Origin: Stachybotrys elegans
Lineage: Eukaryota; Ascomycota; Sordariomycetes; Hypocreales; Stachybotryaceae
NCBI GenBank assembly: GCA_020746835.1
Contig: JAGPNK010000004.1
Location: forward strand, 1,798,001 to 1,862,000
Length of the DNA: 64,000 nt
Reading direction: 5' to 3'
Position 1 is the stretch's first letter, and every line of letters starts with the position of its first letter. Position numbers and translations under genes: made by a program. The notes beneath the pieces were generated by a model, which was not told the origin of the DNA, made no database searches, and worked only from the letters and a program-made list of their open reading frames with translations. Below, in pieces: positions 1-11,740 of this stretch.

Positions 1-90
1 TGGATACGTTTTTCTCATGGGCACCGGGGTAGTTATCGCCAGGGTGGCTTTAATACGCCTCGGAATAGAGGGGCTCAGAGGAATATGTGA
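1..90 (+). CDS. possible C-terminal end of an Arg/Gly-rich protein (partial)
   Basis: Frame 1 is open from the window edge to a TGA at 88-90. It reads as a basic Gly/Arg/Asn-rich tail containing HGHRGSYRQGGFNTPRNRG. Such tails are common at the C-termini of fungal RNA-binding proteins, but I do not recognise the family and only 29 residues are visible. It could be a chance open frame, because a stop-free stretch of this length is not rare. The composition bias and the usual G+C content of this part of the window are the only support. Confidence 0.3.
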   Translation, partial: WIRFSHGHRGSYRQGGFNTPRNRGAQRNM

Positions 91-805
91 GCTGGTGAAA
101 GATGGTTTATGAGTAGAGTCCGTCTGACCAGCAGCGCACCGAGAGCTGAGTTAGCACCTTGAGACGATGACGTAGCCTTACCCAGGGTGTACAAGACACG
201 TCCCTTCTACCAATAGGCCAAGGCAACATGCCTATCTCACATGTTCCAAGATACCTACGTGTGAACCAGATGCCTAATTTTTAATAGCACCTACCTGGAG
301 TGGTTGTATTAATTTGACAGGCAGGTTTCATTTTTGCATATTTTGCCGAAACCTCAATGAAGCAGGCTGATCTTCGTACCGTACTTGAATTCCATCCATG
401 AGGCAAGGGATCGCTGCTGAAGTTTGGGTCTAACCGAATTCGGAACCCAACTGGTGGGAGCAGGTGATAGACCCAACAAATGAGATGAGATATCCCAACC
501 GCGCGCGCGATGAATTGCACAACGACGCTTGGAAACCACCATCGCCAGCCGTCACAAGCCGATTTTCCATACCCCGCGACCGTTTCTGCGCCATCGCCAT
601 CGTGTTTCCCGAATCGCCGTTCGTCGAAATTTGCCAACTAACCTACCACTACTTCGAGTGCGCCTGGCGCGAACCACCCCTCCACGACGACGACGCGAGC
701 GGAGCGCTGGCGGCTCGCGTGGCTAGAATGCCACAATGCTGAATGATTAAGGCTACCAAAGAACGTCCATCGATACTTGGTTAACGTGAGCATCGGAGCG
801 ACGCA
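91..805. other. intergenic, no gene recognised
   Basis: Several overlapping short open frames occur on both strands between about 280 and 740. They begin at non-ATG codons or show no family resemblance, and they contradict one another. The interval probably contains the 3' end of the preceding gene and the promoter and 5' leader of the Inp1-like gene. I see no clear TATA box. Confidence 0.5.
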
Positions 806-3034
806 ATGGAGACTGGAAAGGTGCTCAAAGAGGGCTTCCTCGCGCCCCGGCGAGTGGTGACAGCCCCAGTGTCGCTACCATCCAGTCGCCCGGATGCACA
901 TGACTCCAGCGGCATGGTTGAAACCCTTTACCACCATCCGAATGCGAGAATTATATCCTTCACCTCATCCGCTCGGGCACTTTCTGTGAGCCCTAACCGT
1001 GAGGGAACTGGTACCGCGGATGAAGACGAAGCCGGGTCCCTTTCCTGGTCGTCGCAACTCGAAAGGACTATCGCTATCGGTACGCTACACGCATCTACTG
1101 CTCAATGATTGATTTGATGTGTGGGAGGCTAATATTTGATGCAAGGCCCATTTCGCATTTACCGCGCCCCCGGATCGGTCGCCTTCCTCAACTGTGGCTC
1201 TGCACTGCAGCCCATCTTGCCCAAGAGTCAGTGTTGGTGCATCGACGAGATGAATAGCCGCTTTGTGTTACAGATCAGGAGACCAAACTATTGGAGGATA
1301 GAACTGCCCGTTTCGGATGCGCAGTACGAGCAGTTGGCTCATCAGTTCAGGGATGTATTGGACCGCATACTCCAGTTCGAGAAGACGAGATGCCCCTTCA
1401 AACGCTCCTTCACTGTTCAGCTCCCCGAACCACCAAAAACACCGCTCAAAAAGAAGCCTTGGAAGCCGGTTCCGCGAACATTACCTATACCGTCGCCCGA
1501 TGCATCCCCCTTGTCACCAATCGAACCGCTTACACCAAGGACCAGGCTACGAACATCCGTTAGTCAAGACTTCATGCCAGAATTGCGCCCCGACATGGGG
1601 CTCCCAAGCCCGCCTGAGGTAGAAAGGCCCTCCACATCGCCGGCAGAACCACCACCAAGCGCAACGGACCTAATACCTCTCTGGGAAGCAAAAATAACCA
1701 CACATCAAGATTCTGCGATTGAGCACGGCACCAGTAAAGTAGGAGAGAGTATTGCAGGGTCTTCCATTTCCCACAAGACGGGACTGCTGTCCCCTGCAGC
1801 CATTGTGTTGCAGGGGATACCAAATGATACGCTGGAGCCTCAGGTCTTTACCCCTCCTCCCTCAGAGAAGAAGCAGCCCAGTGCGCGATCCCACTCAGAG
1901 GACTCTGTAGCCTCATCCATTCGGGGTCATCATACTTCCGCGCTCAGTACTGCATCGGGCCGGCATGGAGCAGATTGCGTGGAAAGTGAGCCATCAACCT
2001 TAGAAACAGACGGTACATCATATGTACACGAAGGCGCCGGAAGTCGTCGAGGGCGGATGAAAGCCAGGCTTCGACGCACTGCTATTTTTCATTCGACACG
2101 CCCAACTCATTCCGAGCCTGATCTGACCATTGTAACAACAGCTGCTCCGACTCTGGTCTTCACAGAGGTTGCAGCAGCAGCAGCAGCTCCTGACCCAGAT
2201 TTCGTCCCAGTACCAGCATCTGCGTCAATACCGGCGACGGAGGAAGCTTCAGGTCCTTCCCCCGCTCCTGAAGCCCTCACCATTTCAGCAGGAAACAACA
2301 CCTTGGAGGAAGAAGGTAACATCTCTCCTACCGAATCCCAGGATTCGTTTCATAGTGTTCAATCCTGGCATTCGCAACCCTCTTTGTCGCCATCCTACCC
2401 ATCTTCGCGCCATGAGTCTCCTGAGCGACCCCTTTCTCCTATTCTGGTACCCGCCAATGACGACGAGCTTGTGGTCGATGAGCTGACACCCATCGCTCGG
2501 GAGCTGAATCTTCATGGAAATGGCTCATTGCTTGGAAGTGCCAATGATGATGACCTGTCCGAGACCGTCGTTACCGAACCTGTTGCTGGCACAGGCGCTG
2601 TTGATGATGATCTCTCTGGCTATGATCTTCCAGGAGCGTGGAAAGATAGCTCACCTGGCATTGGCACAGATGGAGAAGGCGTCAGACGTTGCAACCGCGC
2701 GAAGAGCACGCACCCAAGGCCGCGTACAGCGTCAAGCGCATTCCCTATGGCTACGTTGGCACCACCGACATACGTACCTCGGCCGAGGCAACTATATCGC
2801 ACAGGCTTCGAAACCGTAAAAAGTATTCCAATGGCCATTATCAGCCGGACATGCGGGTTGCTCCTAGGACCTCCAAGCTATCTCATCTCACTCATGCTCA
2901 GCGTCGCAGCGAAGATTACTGCTGGCGAGTGGAGTGGGCGAGTCATGGGATATGGCGACAATGGTGAAACGATACCCGTTCAATGGGACTATTCCGAAGG
3001 TGACTTCAGCGACTGGAGTGACGACGAGCCATAG
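806..3034 (+). CDS. inp1: Inp1-like peroxisome inheritance protein, two exons
   Basis: Proposed model: exon 1 at 806-1079, a 66-bp intron at 1080-1145 (GTACGC donor, CTAAT branch-like site, AAG acceptor), and exon 2 at 1146-3034, giving 720 residues. The join restores the conserved block ERTIAIG-PFRIYRAPGSVAFLN followed by LPKSQCWCID (residues about 85-125), which I recognise from fungal inheritance-of-peroxisomes protein 1. In yeast Inp1 anchors peroxisomes at the mother-cell cortex and binds Pex3. Residues about 180-640 are Ser/Pro-rich and probably disordered, with a short alanine run encoded near 2169. The C-terminal block (residues about 645-720) contains LLGPPSYLISLML and ends in an acidic SDWSDDEP tail, both typical of filamentous-fungal members. 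ATG 806 is the first in-frame start ahead of the conserved block. The AAG acceptor is unusual, but no other nearby AG keeps the conserved reading. Cell role is inferred from the family. Confidence 0.85.
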
Positions 3035-3971
3035 CATGCCTTTCCCGGGCAGTGCATCGATTGCAACAACTGATACGGCCAGGAAGGCTGCGGGAAGGAA
3101 CAAAACCACTGGGGAGCTTTAAGCGCGTTTGCTCTGGTGTAAGTATATTGTAATGATCGACTTTTTTTTCTTCTTCTTCTTCTTCTTCTTCTTCTTCTTC
3201 TTCTTCTCTTAGGCGGCGGTGTCTATAGATCTAATGCATGCATGTATGATGGTAGGAGATATGTAAGACAATAATATAATAGAAGCAGGTATACCCCAGA
3301 TGCTCTCATGTGTTGGAAATGGAACATATCATTAGCCAGTCTGGCCAAGCATGCAGCTGTTGTCATATCTGGCCATTTCCACGCCAAGTTCACGTCAATC
3401 AGCTCATGTGATGACGAAAATTCCAGATGCACCATTTGCTGCTTGGCAAAGCATTTATTTGGGTTGATATCCTTTCCTGCAGTCAACCGCTCTTCAGCCT
3501 CCCAGGCAGTGGCAGGCACCATCATTTTGGACGAATCAGATGTGAATGCGATGAATGCGAGATGGGAGGTGACAGCGGCTGAGGCTGATTGCCCCGCCCT
3601 TGACTGATTTAGGAAAGGCTTGATGACGGACAGTGAGGCAATATCCACCCCAGCAAGGCCCTACAGTCCATTTAAGGGCACGTCGTATTTCACAGAGCAA
3701 CGCGATTGGCTCTTGATTGTTCATGCGCCAATCGACGCCCGAACCCACGGCTACGGAAACGGAGTATTGGTGATGAATACAGGAGCACATGTTAAGAATG
3801 ACATATCGCCGGCGACGATAAATATCACGGATTGCCCCAAGATGAGTCGGCAGATACCATTAATGCCACCTGCTGTTAGGCACGTACCAGCACAGAGCCT
3901 ACCAGCAACCGTTTATCTGGAGACACCTGGGTGACAAGCGTTCCTGCACCGAGCTGTTGGACCAAGTCAAG
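3035..3971. other. intergenic between the Inp1-like and RTA1-like genes
   Basis: The interval holds the likely 3' untranslated region of the Inp1-like gene, a TTC microsatellite and the promoter of the RTA1-like gene. Open frames of 100-140 codons on both strands (about 3223-3934) start at non-ATG codons or overlap one another and show no domain I recognise. Confidence 0.5.
3168..3206 (+). repeat. (TTC)n microsatellite
   Basis: A run of about 12-13 TTC units follows a short T tract, 130-170 bp after the Inp1-like stop codon. It lies in the probable 3' untranslated or intergenic region, so length changes would not alter a protein. Confidence 0.95.
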
Positions 3972-5176
3972 ATGTCTAATGGAGAATACGGTCCGTCTCC
4001 CATGATGTCCTCTGATGCCCTGGTGCCCCAGCTAACCATTAGTTTAGTGGAGGGGAGTTGGTACTTTTATGCCCCGAATAGAGGCGCCGCCATCTTTTTC
4101 ACCTTGGCATTCTTAGCCACCTCTGTGGTCCACGCCTGGCAGTCCATGTAAGTTCTCATGTCTTACTAGGTCAAGGGCGCGAACGTCACTGACAAGATGA
4201 TAAGGCGCTACAGGTGCTGGAGACTGACATGGCTCTTCCCCTTCTGCTCCCTTCTCTTTGTTGCAGGGTTTGCTCTGCGTGTCTATGGATCATACCATTA
4301 CGATGTGCTCAACCCATTCATCGCCAGCATTTGTATCACCTACGCAGCTCCGTAAGTCGTGACAACCCTGATGTGAACATATCTCCGGGTGCGCTGACAA
4401 TAGTTTCCCGCTCGGCTAGGCCTCTGCTCGAACTCCAAAACTACCACATCCTTGGGCGTGTATTGTATTATGTGCCATACTTGGCCCCTCTACACCCTGG
4501 TCGAGTTCTCACGACCTTCGGCTTCGTTTCAGCCATTGTGGAGAGCTTGAATGGATGGGGCGCATCTCTTACGGCGAACCAGTCGCTAAGTGACGGCGAG
4601 ATCCAAATAGGACATCGTCTGATCCAAGCATCACTACTCATCCAGATCGTCGTCATTGTGTGCTTCCTTGCGCTCGCAGCCGTCTTCCACCGGAAGTGCG
4701 TCGAGCATGGAATTAAAACCCCCCAACTCATGTCGCCTCTGGTAACGCTGTATATAAGCATGTTACTCATCTTCATACGCACCATCTATCGGGTTGTGGA
4801 ATATTTTGGTATTTCCGAAATCCGATATGATGATCCGAGTCTAGATCCCGGCGACTTCATGCCCATGATCCGTTACGAGTGGTTCTTCTACGTCTTTGAG
4901 GCGTCCTTGATGCTCATCAACAGCGTGGTTTGGAACTTTCGACACCCTCGACGTTACCTCCCCGAGAGCTACAAGATGTATCTGGCACGGGACGGCATTA
5001 CCGAGGTCGAGGGCTCAGGGTACAAAGACCCACGGCCGTTCTGGCAGACAGTTGTTGACCCCTTTGACATCAGGGGCCTCCTGGCAGGAGGTAGTACCCA
5101 AAACAGCAAATTCTGGGAAACAGACCACGCCGAAAATAGTGCCTTGGCTACACAGGGGGGTGGGCTGTCAAAATAG
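3972..5176 (+). CDS. RTA1-like seven-helix membrane protein, three exons
   Basis: Exons at 3972-4147, 4205-4351 and 4420-5176 join to 359 residues. Intron 1 (GTAAGT donor, CTGAC branch-like site) ends at AAG 4202-4204. A CAG at 4211-4213 is also in frame and would remove three residues (RYR). Intron 2 runs 4352-4419, with GTAAGT, CTGAC and TAG. The joined protein shows the RTA1 family pattern of about seven hydrophobic segments: residues about 38-57, 64-82, 88-107, 137-160, 178-197, 213-236 and 262-280. It carries the family motifs AAPPLLELQNYHILGR (105-122), TIYRVVEYF (229-237) and EWFFYVFEASLM. RTA1/RSB1 relatives are plasma-membrane or endomembrane proteins linked in yeast to 7-aminocholesterol resistance and sphingoid long-chain-base release. 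The substrate here is unknown. A Pex3 or Inp1 link is not implied by proximity. Confidence 0.9.
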
Positions 5177-8100
5177 AACCTTGATCTGCGTATTGAGGCT
5201 CGAGGATAAACAGGAGACGGAGGAGAGAATGGAGGCGGTAGCATGTAATGCGAGAGGGAGCGGTCAAAAGCATCTTAATACAGGTTGAATGGACAGTTCG
5301 GAATGGAATGGGGGACACTGGCCATCGTAGCGAAGTGAGACGTTCGACGGGCCCCATGCCTGAAAAGATGCACATCCACAGGGTATGGCCCATGTAGTTG
5401 TCTGGAGACCTCACAAGGATCGTTAGTATGTATATTCAGTGCTGGGGGTAGTCAGGACATCCATCTAGCAACCTGTGATGGCAATTGTGACCGCCTCGGG
5501 GGCAGAACCACGTCGCTTGGACACCCTGGGCCATACAGTTTTGGAATCATAATCATGCGCGCTGGAAGGACGAGGGATGGTCTGATCTAAATAGGAACGG
5601 AGATGGGATTGAATGGGGACGATGGCAGTGACGAAGGATGAGACAGGCCATGGCCAGCGGTTGTTGTGTAAGGCATCTCGGGCGATTAACTCGCAGGACT
5701 ACTCTTCCATTTGAATGGCCCAAGGAACATGAATGTTGGGGCCACCTGCTATGTAGTTGGCGGCAGTCGTTGTCGCTTGGCATGGAAGCGAAAGCCAGGA
5801 AGCTGGGCATGGAGAAGAGAGATGAATTGTCGGGTACTTTGTGCTCGGTATCCATTGTCGAGATGCTAATAATAGCAGACTGCAGATAAAATGGGAATTT
5901 GAGGCTATACTCCTCTTGGCATGGATGGGCTTGCTAGGTCGGGGTGAGATTTCGATGAGGGGCTGTATAGCCCCGCTGAGTAAGGAATTGAGGTGATTGG
6001 GGTCGAGTGAGCGATGGCTCGAGGACGAGACTTGGTCATCGAATCTGCTACCACTGGGTCAGAGTGCCGAGTGCGATCGTGAGCGCGAATACCGCGTCGA
6101 ACTAACTACAAATGCGCACAATGGAGCGCGACGCTAAAACGCGAGGCGAGGACAGGCTACTCCACAGTTTTGAATGGCTCAACGGAAATGTGGGCTGGGA
6201 TGGGTGTCTAAAGTGGTGTGGAGGTGAGCCTAGTAGGGGCACGATTACTCACAATCACTCACCACCACATCCAGGAGACAAAGAGGAGAGGAGAGGGAAC
6301 GTCGGAGGGAGGGGGCCAGGCTGATGATTTGCGACACTGAAGTATATCAAGTCGCCGATGCTTGGTGAAAACAATAACCAGGGTAGCGAGGAGAAATAGG
6401 AAGGAGGATATGTCTGTGATGAGCCCAAGAGGGTTGTGTTGCAATAGCGAGTGCGAGTGCGACTCTCCTCCACTTATCCGCTGAGTTCCTCTACTAGGTA
6501 GATTTGATTACAGCGAAGTGAGCGGGCATCAAGAGAAAGCCTCCAGTGGAGAAAGGAATTGCGCGTTGGCTGCGTGTCGGTAGAGGTGTGTATGCATTCG
6601 GAATTCGAGCGAGATGATTCCTCATGGGGCTTCCCATTGCTTGGGCGCCCCTCGCTCACGGGGACTGTGCGGCTGCCCATTAATGAGCAGGATATAAAAA
6701 GACACAGATGAAGAGGGCCACAAATCGTGCAATGCGATGCCTGACATTGCGCTGTGATATCAAGCCTAGACACACTCTGTGCCCATGACGCGACGCGCAG
6801 TGCTTCGCTTCCACTGAGCAAGGTAGAGGTATCTTGCAGCATTTCCGCTCTGAAGAAATGTAGCCGGGAACGAATATGTATCAGGGAACGAGTCTCTGAG
6901 CCATGGATGATGGTCCAAGCATCGACAGCCCGGGGCTGAGGGAATCATGAGGTACCGCATAGCCACCCGAACGCTTAGCACACCATGTTGCCATGGCAGG
7001 CTTGGCGTGTCCTTCTGCTCTATAGCAATGATTCGTTTGTCGCTCCGTCGCATCATAAATTCATTCCGCACACCGGAGATGTCATGCTGCGAGTCTGGAC
7101 TGGGGTGTTGAGCAGCGCGACCCGTTCCAAGCTGGAGGCTAGGAGCAGGCGGTGCTGCACGCTGCACAATGAGGCAAAGAGAACCACATCAGCTCACATC
7201 AGTCAAAGACGGCCTCCAATCCATGTTGGGGGATGTTGTCGCGATTGCTAGGGCATGCCAGTATCGTCAAGAACGGTACACCGGATAAGCTGCCGTGAGC
7301 TGTCGGTAGGCAGAGGGGCACATGCAGCGGCGAGGCCCGGACGATCTCCGATATGAATAGTGACGTGCAGTGTCTGGCTGGGTATACAATAAGCGGTAAA
7401 TATGCTGGTCAACTTGCCTGTGTTGCTTATTCAAAGAGAAGCAGAAAAAAGAATATTCCGTTGGTGCTCTGTGGTGCTCTGCCAAAGAAACCCAAGTGTG
7501 GTCAGGTGCGCACCGAGCTTGTTAGATCAACCCAGCAGGTACTTCCTGTTTCGGGCAGCACCGAGGAGAGGTACTTGGCCAAACCTCCCGACCTGCCCCA
7601 CCTTCTTTGATTGACGGGTACCTCAGCGAGGGCGTGTCCGTACCGCCAAGGGCAGCTGTGGCGTATGACCCCTGCCATGCACTAAAAATCGATCCCCCTC
7701 AAGGCCCCCCTTCCATCCCCCTTCTCCATGGATCCATCGGGTCCCCTTCCTCAGCACCAACAACATGGAAGTTAGTGAATCCTAGCCCTGGTCAAGCCTC
7801 CTCCTTATTTAGGCCTTTGGACGAAGTAGTCTGACCGTAGGAATCATTAAGATGAAGGAAAACCCACCACTTGTCCATACCTGACTTACACTCATTCTTC
7901 GTTTATACGCTTTGCTGCCGTTCACCACTCGATCCCAACACTGTGTATTTCTGTACAACTCTACAGCCGAGCCCACTTAGCGACTTCAGTCCCGACGACC
8001 GCGAACCTGCTATCTTCGCTGCCCGGCCCCCAAAGTACATTTACATTCAGACACACACGCAACCGCCTCCCTGTGACAATCATCTCATCTTTGGTCAAGG

Positions 8101-8454
8101 CCGTGTGGGGTCGTCCCACGGCTTGATTTGCTTTTGGACACAGGGTCGACCAATCAACAAGATCGTTATTCGAGAGTGGCGGATCTACTTACACCTCCCG
8201 GTCCCCAAGAGCGCTCCCACAAACTCCCTCCCACCCTCAAGTCATATTACTTGACAGGAGTTCATTCTTGGTGGACTTCCATAACGGCTTTGGGGGCCAC
8301 GCACACTCTCCACGATTTGAACCTTTGTTAAGAACCAGGATATCAGTTGCCATCAAAGAGGCAAGGCCCAACTCCAAGTTGCCCTTACAGCGGACCTGCT
8401 GCAGTTCAACCGTCTCCGCCACATTACCACTGTCCGTGGACGCCGGCTTCAGCC
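5177..8454. other. long gene-poor interval, probable 3' UTR, promoter and 5' leader
   Basis: About 3.3 kb without a convincing coding region. The open frames here (for example around 5553-5889, 6474-7251 and 7607-8340) are short, overlap on opposite strands and lack recognisable domains. The stretch from about 7,640 to 8,450 is pyrimidine-rich, like fungal promoters and leaders, and may serve the gene starting at 8455. A TATAAAAAG sequence near 6,693 has no convincing gene downstream. A non-coding RNA or an upstream leader intron is possible but not shown. Confidence 0.5.
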
Positions 8455-9540
8455 ATGACCGATCGCACGTTCGAGCGCCCAGGCGTCTACTTTCACGTCG
8501 AATTCGGCGTCTCGTGGTCCCCTCGACGGCCATGTAAGAACCGCCAGGTGACTTACATGTCCCGCAGTCTTCGCGACCGCGAGCAACAGTTCCCTCGTCA
8601 GCTTCCACCTGCCAACACCAACTATCTCACAAACAACCCAGCTGCGCACTCTGTCGACCAGTTTAACCTTCACCAGCTACACCTGCAGCAGTATCCCTAC
8701 CAGCACTATTATTACAACCCGCAACTACCACGGAACCGACCTGAACAGAGTCCCAGGACAGACTCACCAAGGAGCCGTCGACAAGGACGACCGCCATCAC
8801 CCCGCACACCTGTTCAGGCTAGTCCCAACTCCAACGAGGGGAGACGGAGTTCACGGTCAGCAAGTCGTCGGCCGTCGCATGGGCGCGGTAAATCTGCACC
8901 TCCCCCGCTCAATGATAGCCCTTGGGATGATGAGCCGGAGCCTATGGCAGCTTCTGCTTTGCCAATCCCTAAGCACAAGGCCATGCCGCTACGAGAGCCA
9001 GAGCTTCGCAGGACCCTGACAGATGTCCCCAGCCTGCCTAGTCTCGGGCTTGATAGCCCACCAGGCATAGCTTGGGCATTGCCTACGGGGTTTATTGCGG
9101 GAATGGAAGACAATACGGATATTCCCTACGAGCAACATTCGCGTGCTAGGAGTAACACCGCCCCAAGGAACCGCGACGATCGCGACGCTCGACATGTTCG
9201 CGAAATGGGGTCACTCGCTGAGGCTTTGATGACCGTCGACAATGGCTTCGAGGATCAGTGGTGGTATCAGGGACCGCGACTGGTAAATATATCTGGCGAG
9301 ATGAGATTCCCATCGAGCGCAGGTCATAGAGGCTCAGTGGTAAGCGATAGCGACTGCGTATACTCGCCCGTTGAGCAGTATATGGATTATGACACCATTC
9401 CACAACCTCTGCAGCCAGTCAGTCCACCATCAACATTCACAGAACTTGTGTCACCATTAAGTCAAACTGCAAGTCCGGGTTCGGGATACCCAGCCCTTAC
9501 TAGATCTCTCACAACACGATCAGATGAGTTACATATGTAA
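8455..9540 (+). CDS. uncharacterised disordered protein with a DNGFEDQWW motif
   Basis: The open frame encodes 361 residues from the first in-frame ATG, MTDRTFERPGVYFHVEFGVS, to TAA at 9538-9540. The frame stays open upstream to at least 8347 without an ATG, so an additional 5' exon is possible. Residues about 40-100 are rich in Gln, Asn, Tyr and His. Residues about 95-150 are Arg/Ser/Pro-rich. Short ordered islands follow: LRRTLTDVPSLPSLGLDSPPG (about 180-200) and MGSLAEALMTVDNGFEDQWW (251-270). The tail is Ser/Pro-rich. I recall similar DNGFE-QWW blocks in uncharacterised fungal proteins but cannot name the family. It is the last apparently intact gene before the AT-rich compartment, and the DNA becomes AT-rich immediately after the stop. 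Confidence 0.65.
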   Translation: MTDRTFERPGVYFHVEFGVSWSPRRPCKNRQVTYMSRSLRDREQQFPRQLPPANTNYLTNNPAAHSVDQFNLHQLHLQQYPYQHYYYNPQLPRNRPEQSPRTDSPRSRRQGRPPSPRTPVQASPNSNEGRRSSRSASRRPSHGRGKSAPPPLNDSPWDDEPEPMAASALPIPKHKAMPLREPELRRTLTDVPSLPSLGLDSPPGIAWALPTGFIAGMEDNTDIPYEQHSRARSNTAPRNRDDRDARHVREMGSLAEALMTVDNGFEDQWWYQGPRLVNISGEMRFPSSAGHRGSVVSDSDCVYSPVEQYMDYDTIPQPLQPVSPPSTFTELVSPLSQTASPGSGYPALTRSLTTRSDELHM

Positions 9541-9693
9541 TTAGATGGGTAATTAAAATACTAATTAACTAAAACCCCTCCTTATATTATTGTATATATC
9601 TATCTCTTCTAGATATACAAGTCAAATATGTACATTATTATTACTTATAATATATAATTAAAGTGAAGATAACCAATCTATCAGTCAGAGTCA
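9541..9693. other. short AT-rich spacer
   Basis: Strongly AT-rich sequence begins directly after the stop codon of the preceding gene and ends at the inferred stop of the broken NACHT gene. It may act as shared 3' flank of two convergent genes. No repeat or element end is recognisable. Confidence 0.5.
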
Positions 9694-11740
9694 CTAAAGA
9701 CCCCTAAATAGCAAAGCCAACATCCTACCTACCCAGGCTGTATAGCTTACTCTACCTCCAGCAACGAGCTCTTCCAAGTCTGCCATTGCGTCCTGGCCGA
9801 CCAAACCCGTGAGCAAGTCCGGAACCCGTTTCCCATTGACAAGAGCATCTACCTTGGCACCGTGGCGCAGAAAGACGCGAGCAGCATCAGGAGCGTCTAC
9901 GTGCTAGGTCGTCGACCAGTCTTCCCAGTCCCTTGCACATATCTCCAGAAAGCAGATCCAGGCTGTGCCATGTCTCCGCCTATGTTGATCAAAGGTTGTA
10001 TTAGGATCGATGCCGAGGTCGACAAGTCCACCGATAAGCTTAGGATCCAGCGGTAGTTGCACGTCAAGGACAATGTATGCCAGTTCTGGCAGGAGCGCAC
10101 ATCGCATGCACATGGCTGCCTCCGCACGTGACAACTCTCGCCTTGCCCCAAGCTGGTGGAGAGAGTAGCGCCGTGGTCTCATCTGGATAGTCAAGTATAG
10201 AAAGTCAACATCGTCCCTGCCCCTGAGTAGCTGAACCCAAGATATGTGGCGGTTGCCCTAACCGCTGTCATTCAACAGCCTCTCCATAGTACGATTGAAC
10301 GTATCCACGAGCTCGAAATGGTAGGGCGATTGTCGACGAGCCTCTTCGATCTCCGCGGCATCATGTAAATACCGAAACAACTGAGCGATGAGAGACCCTA
10401 GGGAGTCGTCTGGCATCGGCGTGCGGCTTAGTGGACCTGTTAATAAGCAGGAATGTGAGTCGAGCGAGGAATGCCGGTTCGTTGAAGTCCGACGAGACCA
10501 GAGCACGGAGTTCCCCAGCATAGTGCTCTTCTCTTTAACTGTTCTATGGAGAAATATCACCTCAAACTGCTGGCACAGATTAACTCGTGACCTGTTATCA
10601 CTCAACCTGATGAGGTCGGTACATCGGTTCTGCAGACGCGGCTGCCATCCTTTGTACATCTGTTCCAGTTCTTCTCTTGTATAAAGACGTGATGCAAAGA
10701 CGGCGTTTGGGGTGTCCTGTCGTCACACAAAAGAGGTAAGCCCAGCATGGATAGGTTCGAATACGTCGCCGATAGGGCCAAAAGAAAGATCTCGGCACCT
10801 TGCCGCCTGTAGAAAGGGTCAATCCTCTCCATCATTTTGCGGAAATAGGCACCCAATTCCTGAGGTGATGAGTCGAGGCGATTTTTCCATTGCTGGAACG
10901 GCTCCCCATCTGTGGTGTCTCGGAGAATATCTCTTACAACTAGGTATATGCCCACAGCCACACACCGTTGGCCTTGTCTGAGATGTTGGGAATGATATCG
11001 AGACATTTCGGATCTTCAGCTGCCACGGACTTGAACTCGTCGCTGCTCTCGAGGCACTACTTCACATGTCTTATCATATCGTCTCTGGTAAAGTCCTGCA
11101 TCTTCAAGGTAGAGGCAGAACGATTCCACTCAGGATAAAAGGCCGACCATGGCCGAGTAGATGCGCAGATCTTGACATTGGTGCCGCTGCGATGGTCTTG
11201 ACGAGCTGGACGAGTGTCTCATATAGGCCCTGATACTCGTCTAAGCCGTCGATGAAGAAGCAAAACCTGATTGAGTATTTGGGTGCTGCAGAGAGTCGCT
11301 CGAAAGCTGTGGTAAGTTCTTGCATGCTCCATGGCGTTCCCGAATGATGACTGGGGCACAAGACGTCGACAAGGTTGAGATCAGCCTCAATAATCTGATA
11401 AAGTAAGGTTTGCAGGAGACCTTGATGAGGGTTTTGCATCTCAGTGCCTGCATTCCAGAAATAGTGACTGCCTGTAAGAAGCCTGCGGCTCCCAGCCCAA
11501 TTCGAAAGCGCGTGATGTATATTCTCGTCAGCCACAATAAACTTCATCAAAGTCGACTTCCTGCTCACTACCTATAGCAGCAGTATCAGCTAGATTTCGG
11601 CATCGCTCCCTATCCATGCTAGAAATTTCGAGAGTATATTGTCAGCCGGGAGCTCACCAGTCCACTTATCCAGTATATTCCAGAATCTGGGCTAAGTCAC
11701 TGGGTAGATTTGGTTCATGTTATGCTACCTATATATTGAG
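9694..11740 (-). pseudogene. broken NACHT/NLR-like (STAND) NTPase gene
   Basis: Read on the minus strand, fragments appear in the order expected for a fungal NLR-like protein. About 11,690-11,580 reads KWTGELPADNILSKFLAWIG, then stops. A decayed P-loop follows as SRKSTLMKFI (expected GSGKSTLMKF) near 11,560-11,535. WAGSRRLLTGSHYFWNAG comes next, then Walker B FCFFIDGLDEY near 11,232-11,267, KICASTRPW and MQDFTRDDMIRHVK. The post-NACHT helical block YLVVRDILRDTTDGEPF comes next (11,006-10,602), then FEVIFLHRTVK (near 10,560) and an ankyrin-like tail VFLRHGAKVDALVNG to a TAG at 9694-9696. The parts lie in different frames, with at least two frameshifts (near 11,180 and 10,950) and in-frame stops. 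The intact family mediates heterokaryon incompatibility or immune-like signalling in fungi. Its 5' end fades into the AT-rich block, so the N-terminal effector domain is unknown. Confidence 0.8.

Noticed and set aside
281..742. Overlapping open frames on both strands upstream of the Inp1-like gene
   Set aside because: They overlap each other, the longest minus-strand frame starts at a non-ATG codon and shows no recognisable domain.
3223..3934. Open frames of 100-140 codons on both strands between the two named genes
   Set aside because: They start at non-ATG codons or overlap, and no motif or splice context supports them.
6690..6700. TATAAAAAG as a promoter TATA box
   Set aside because: No credible gene starts within a suitable distance on either strand.
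5553..7610. Several 60-130 codon open frames
   Set aside because: Mutually contradictory strands, compositionally odd, no family resemblance.
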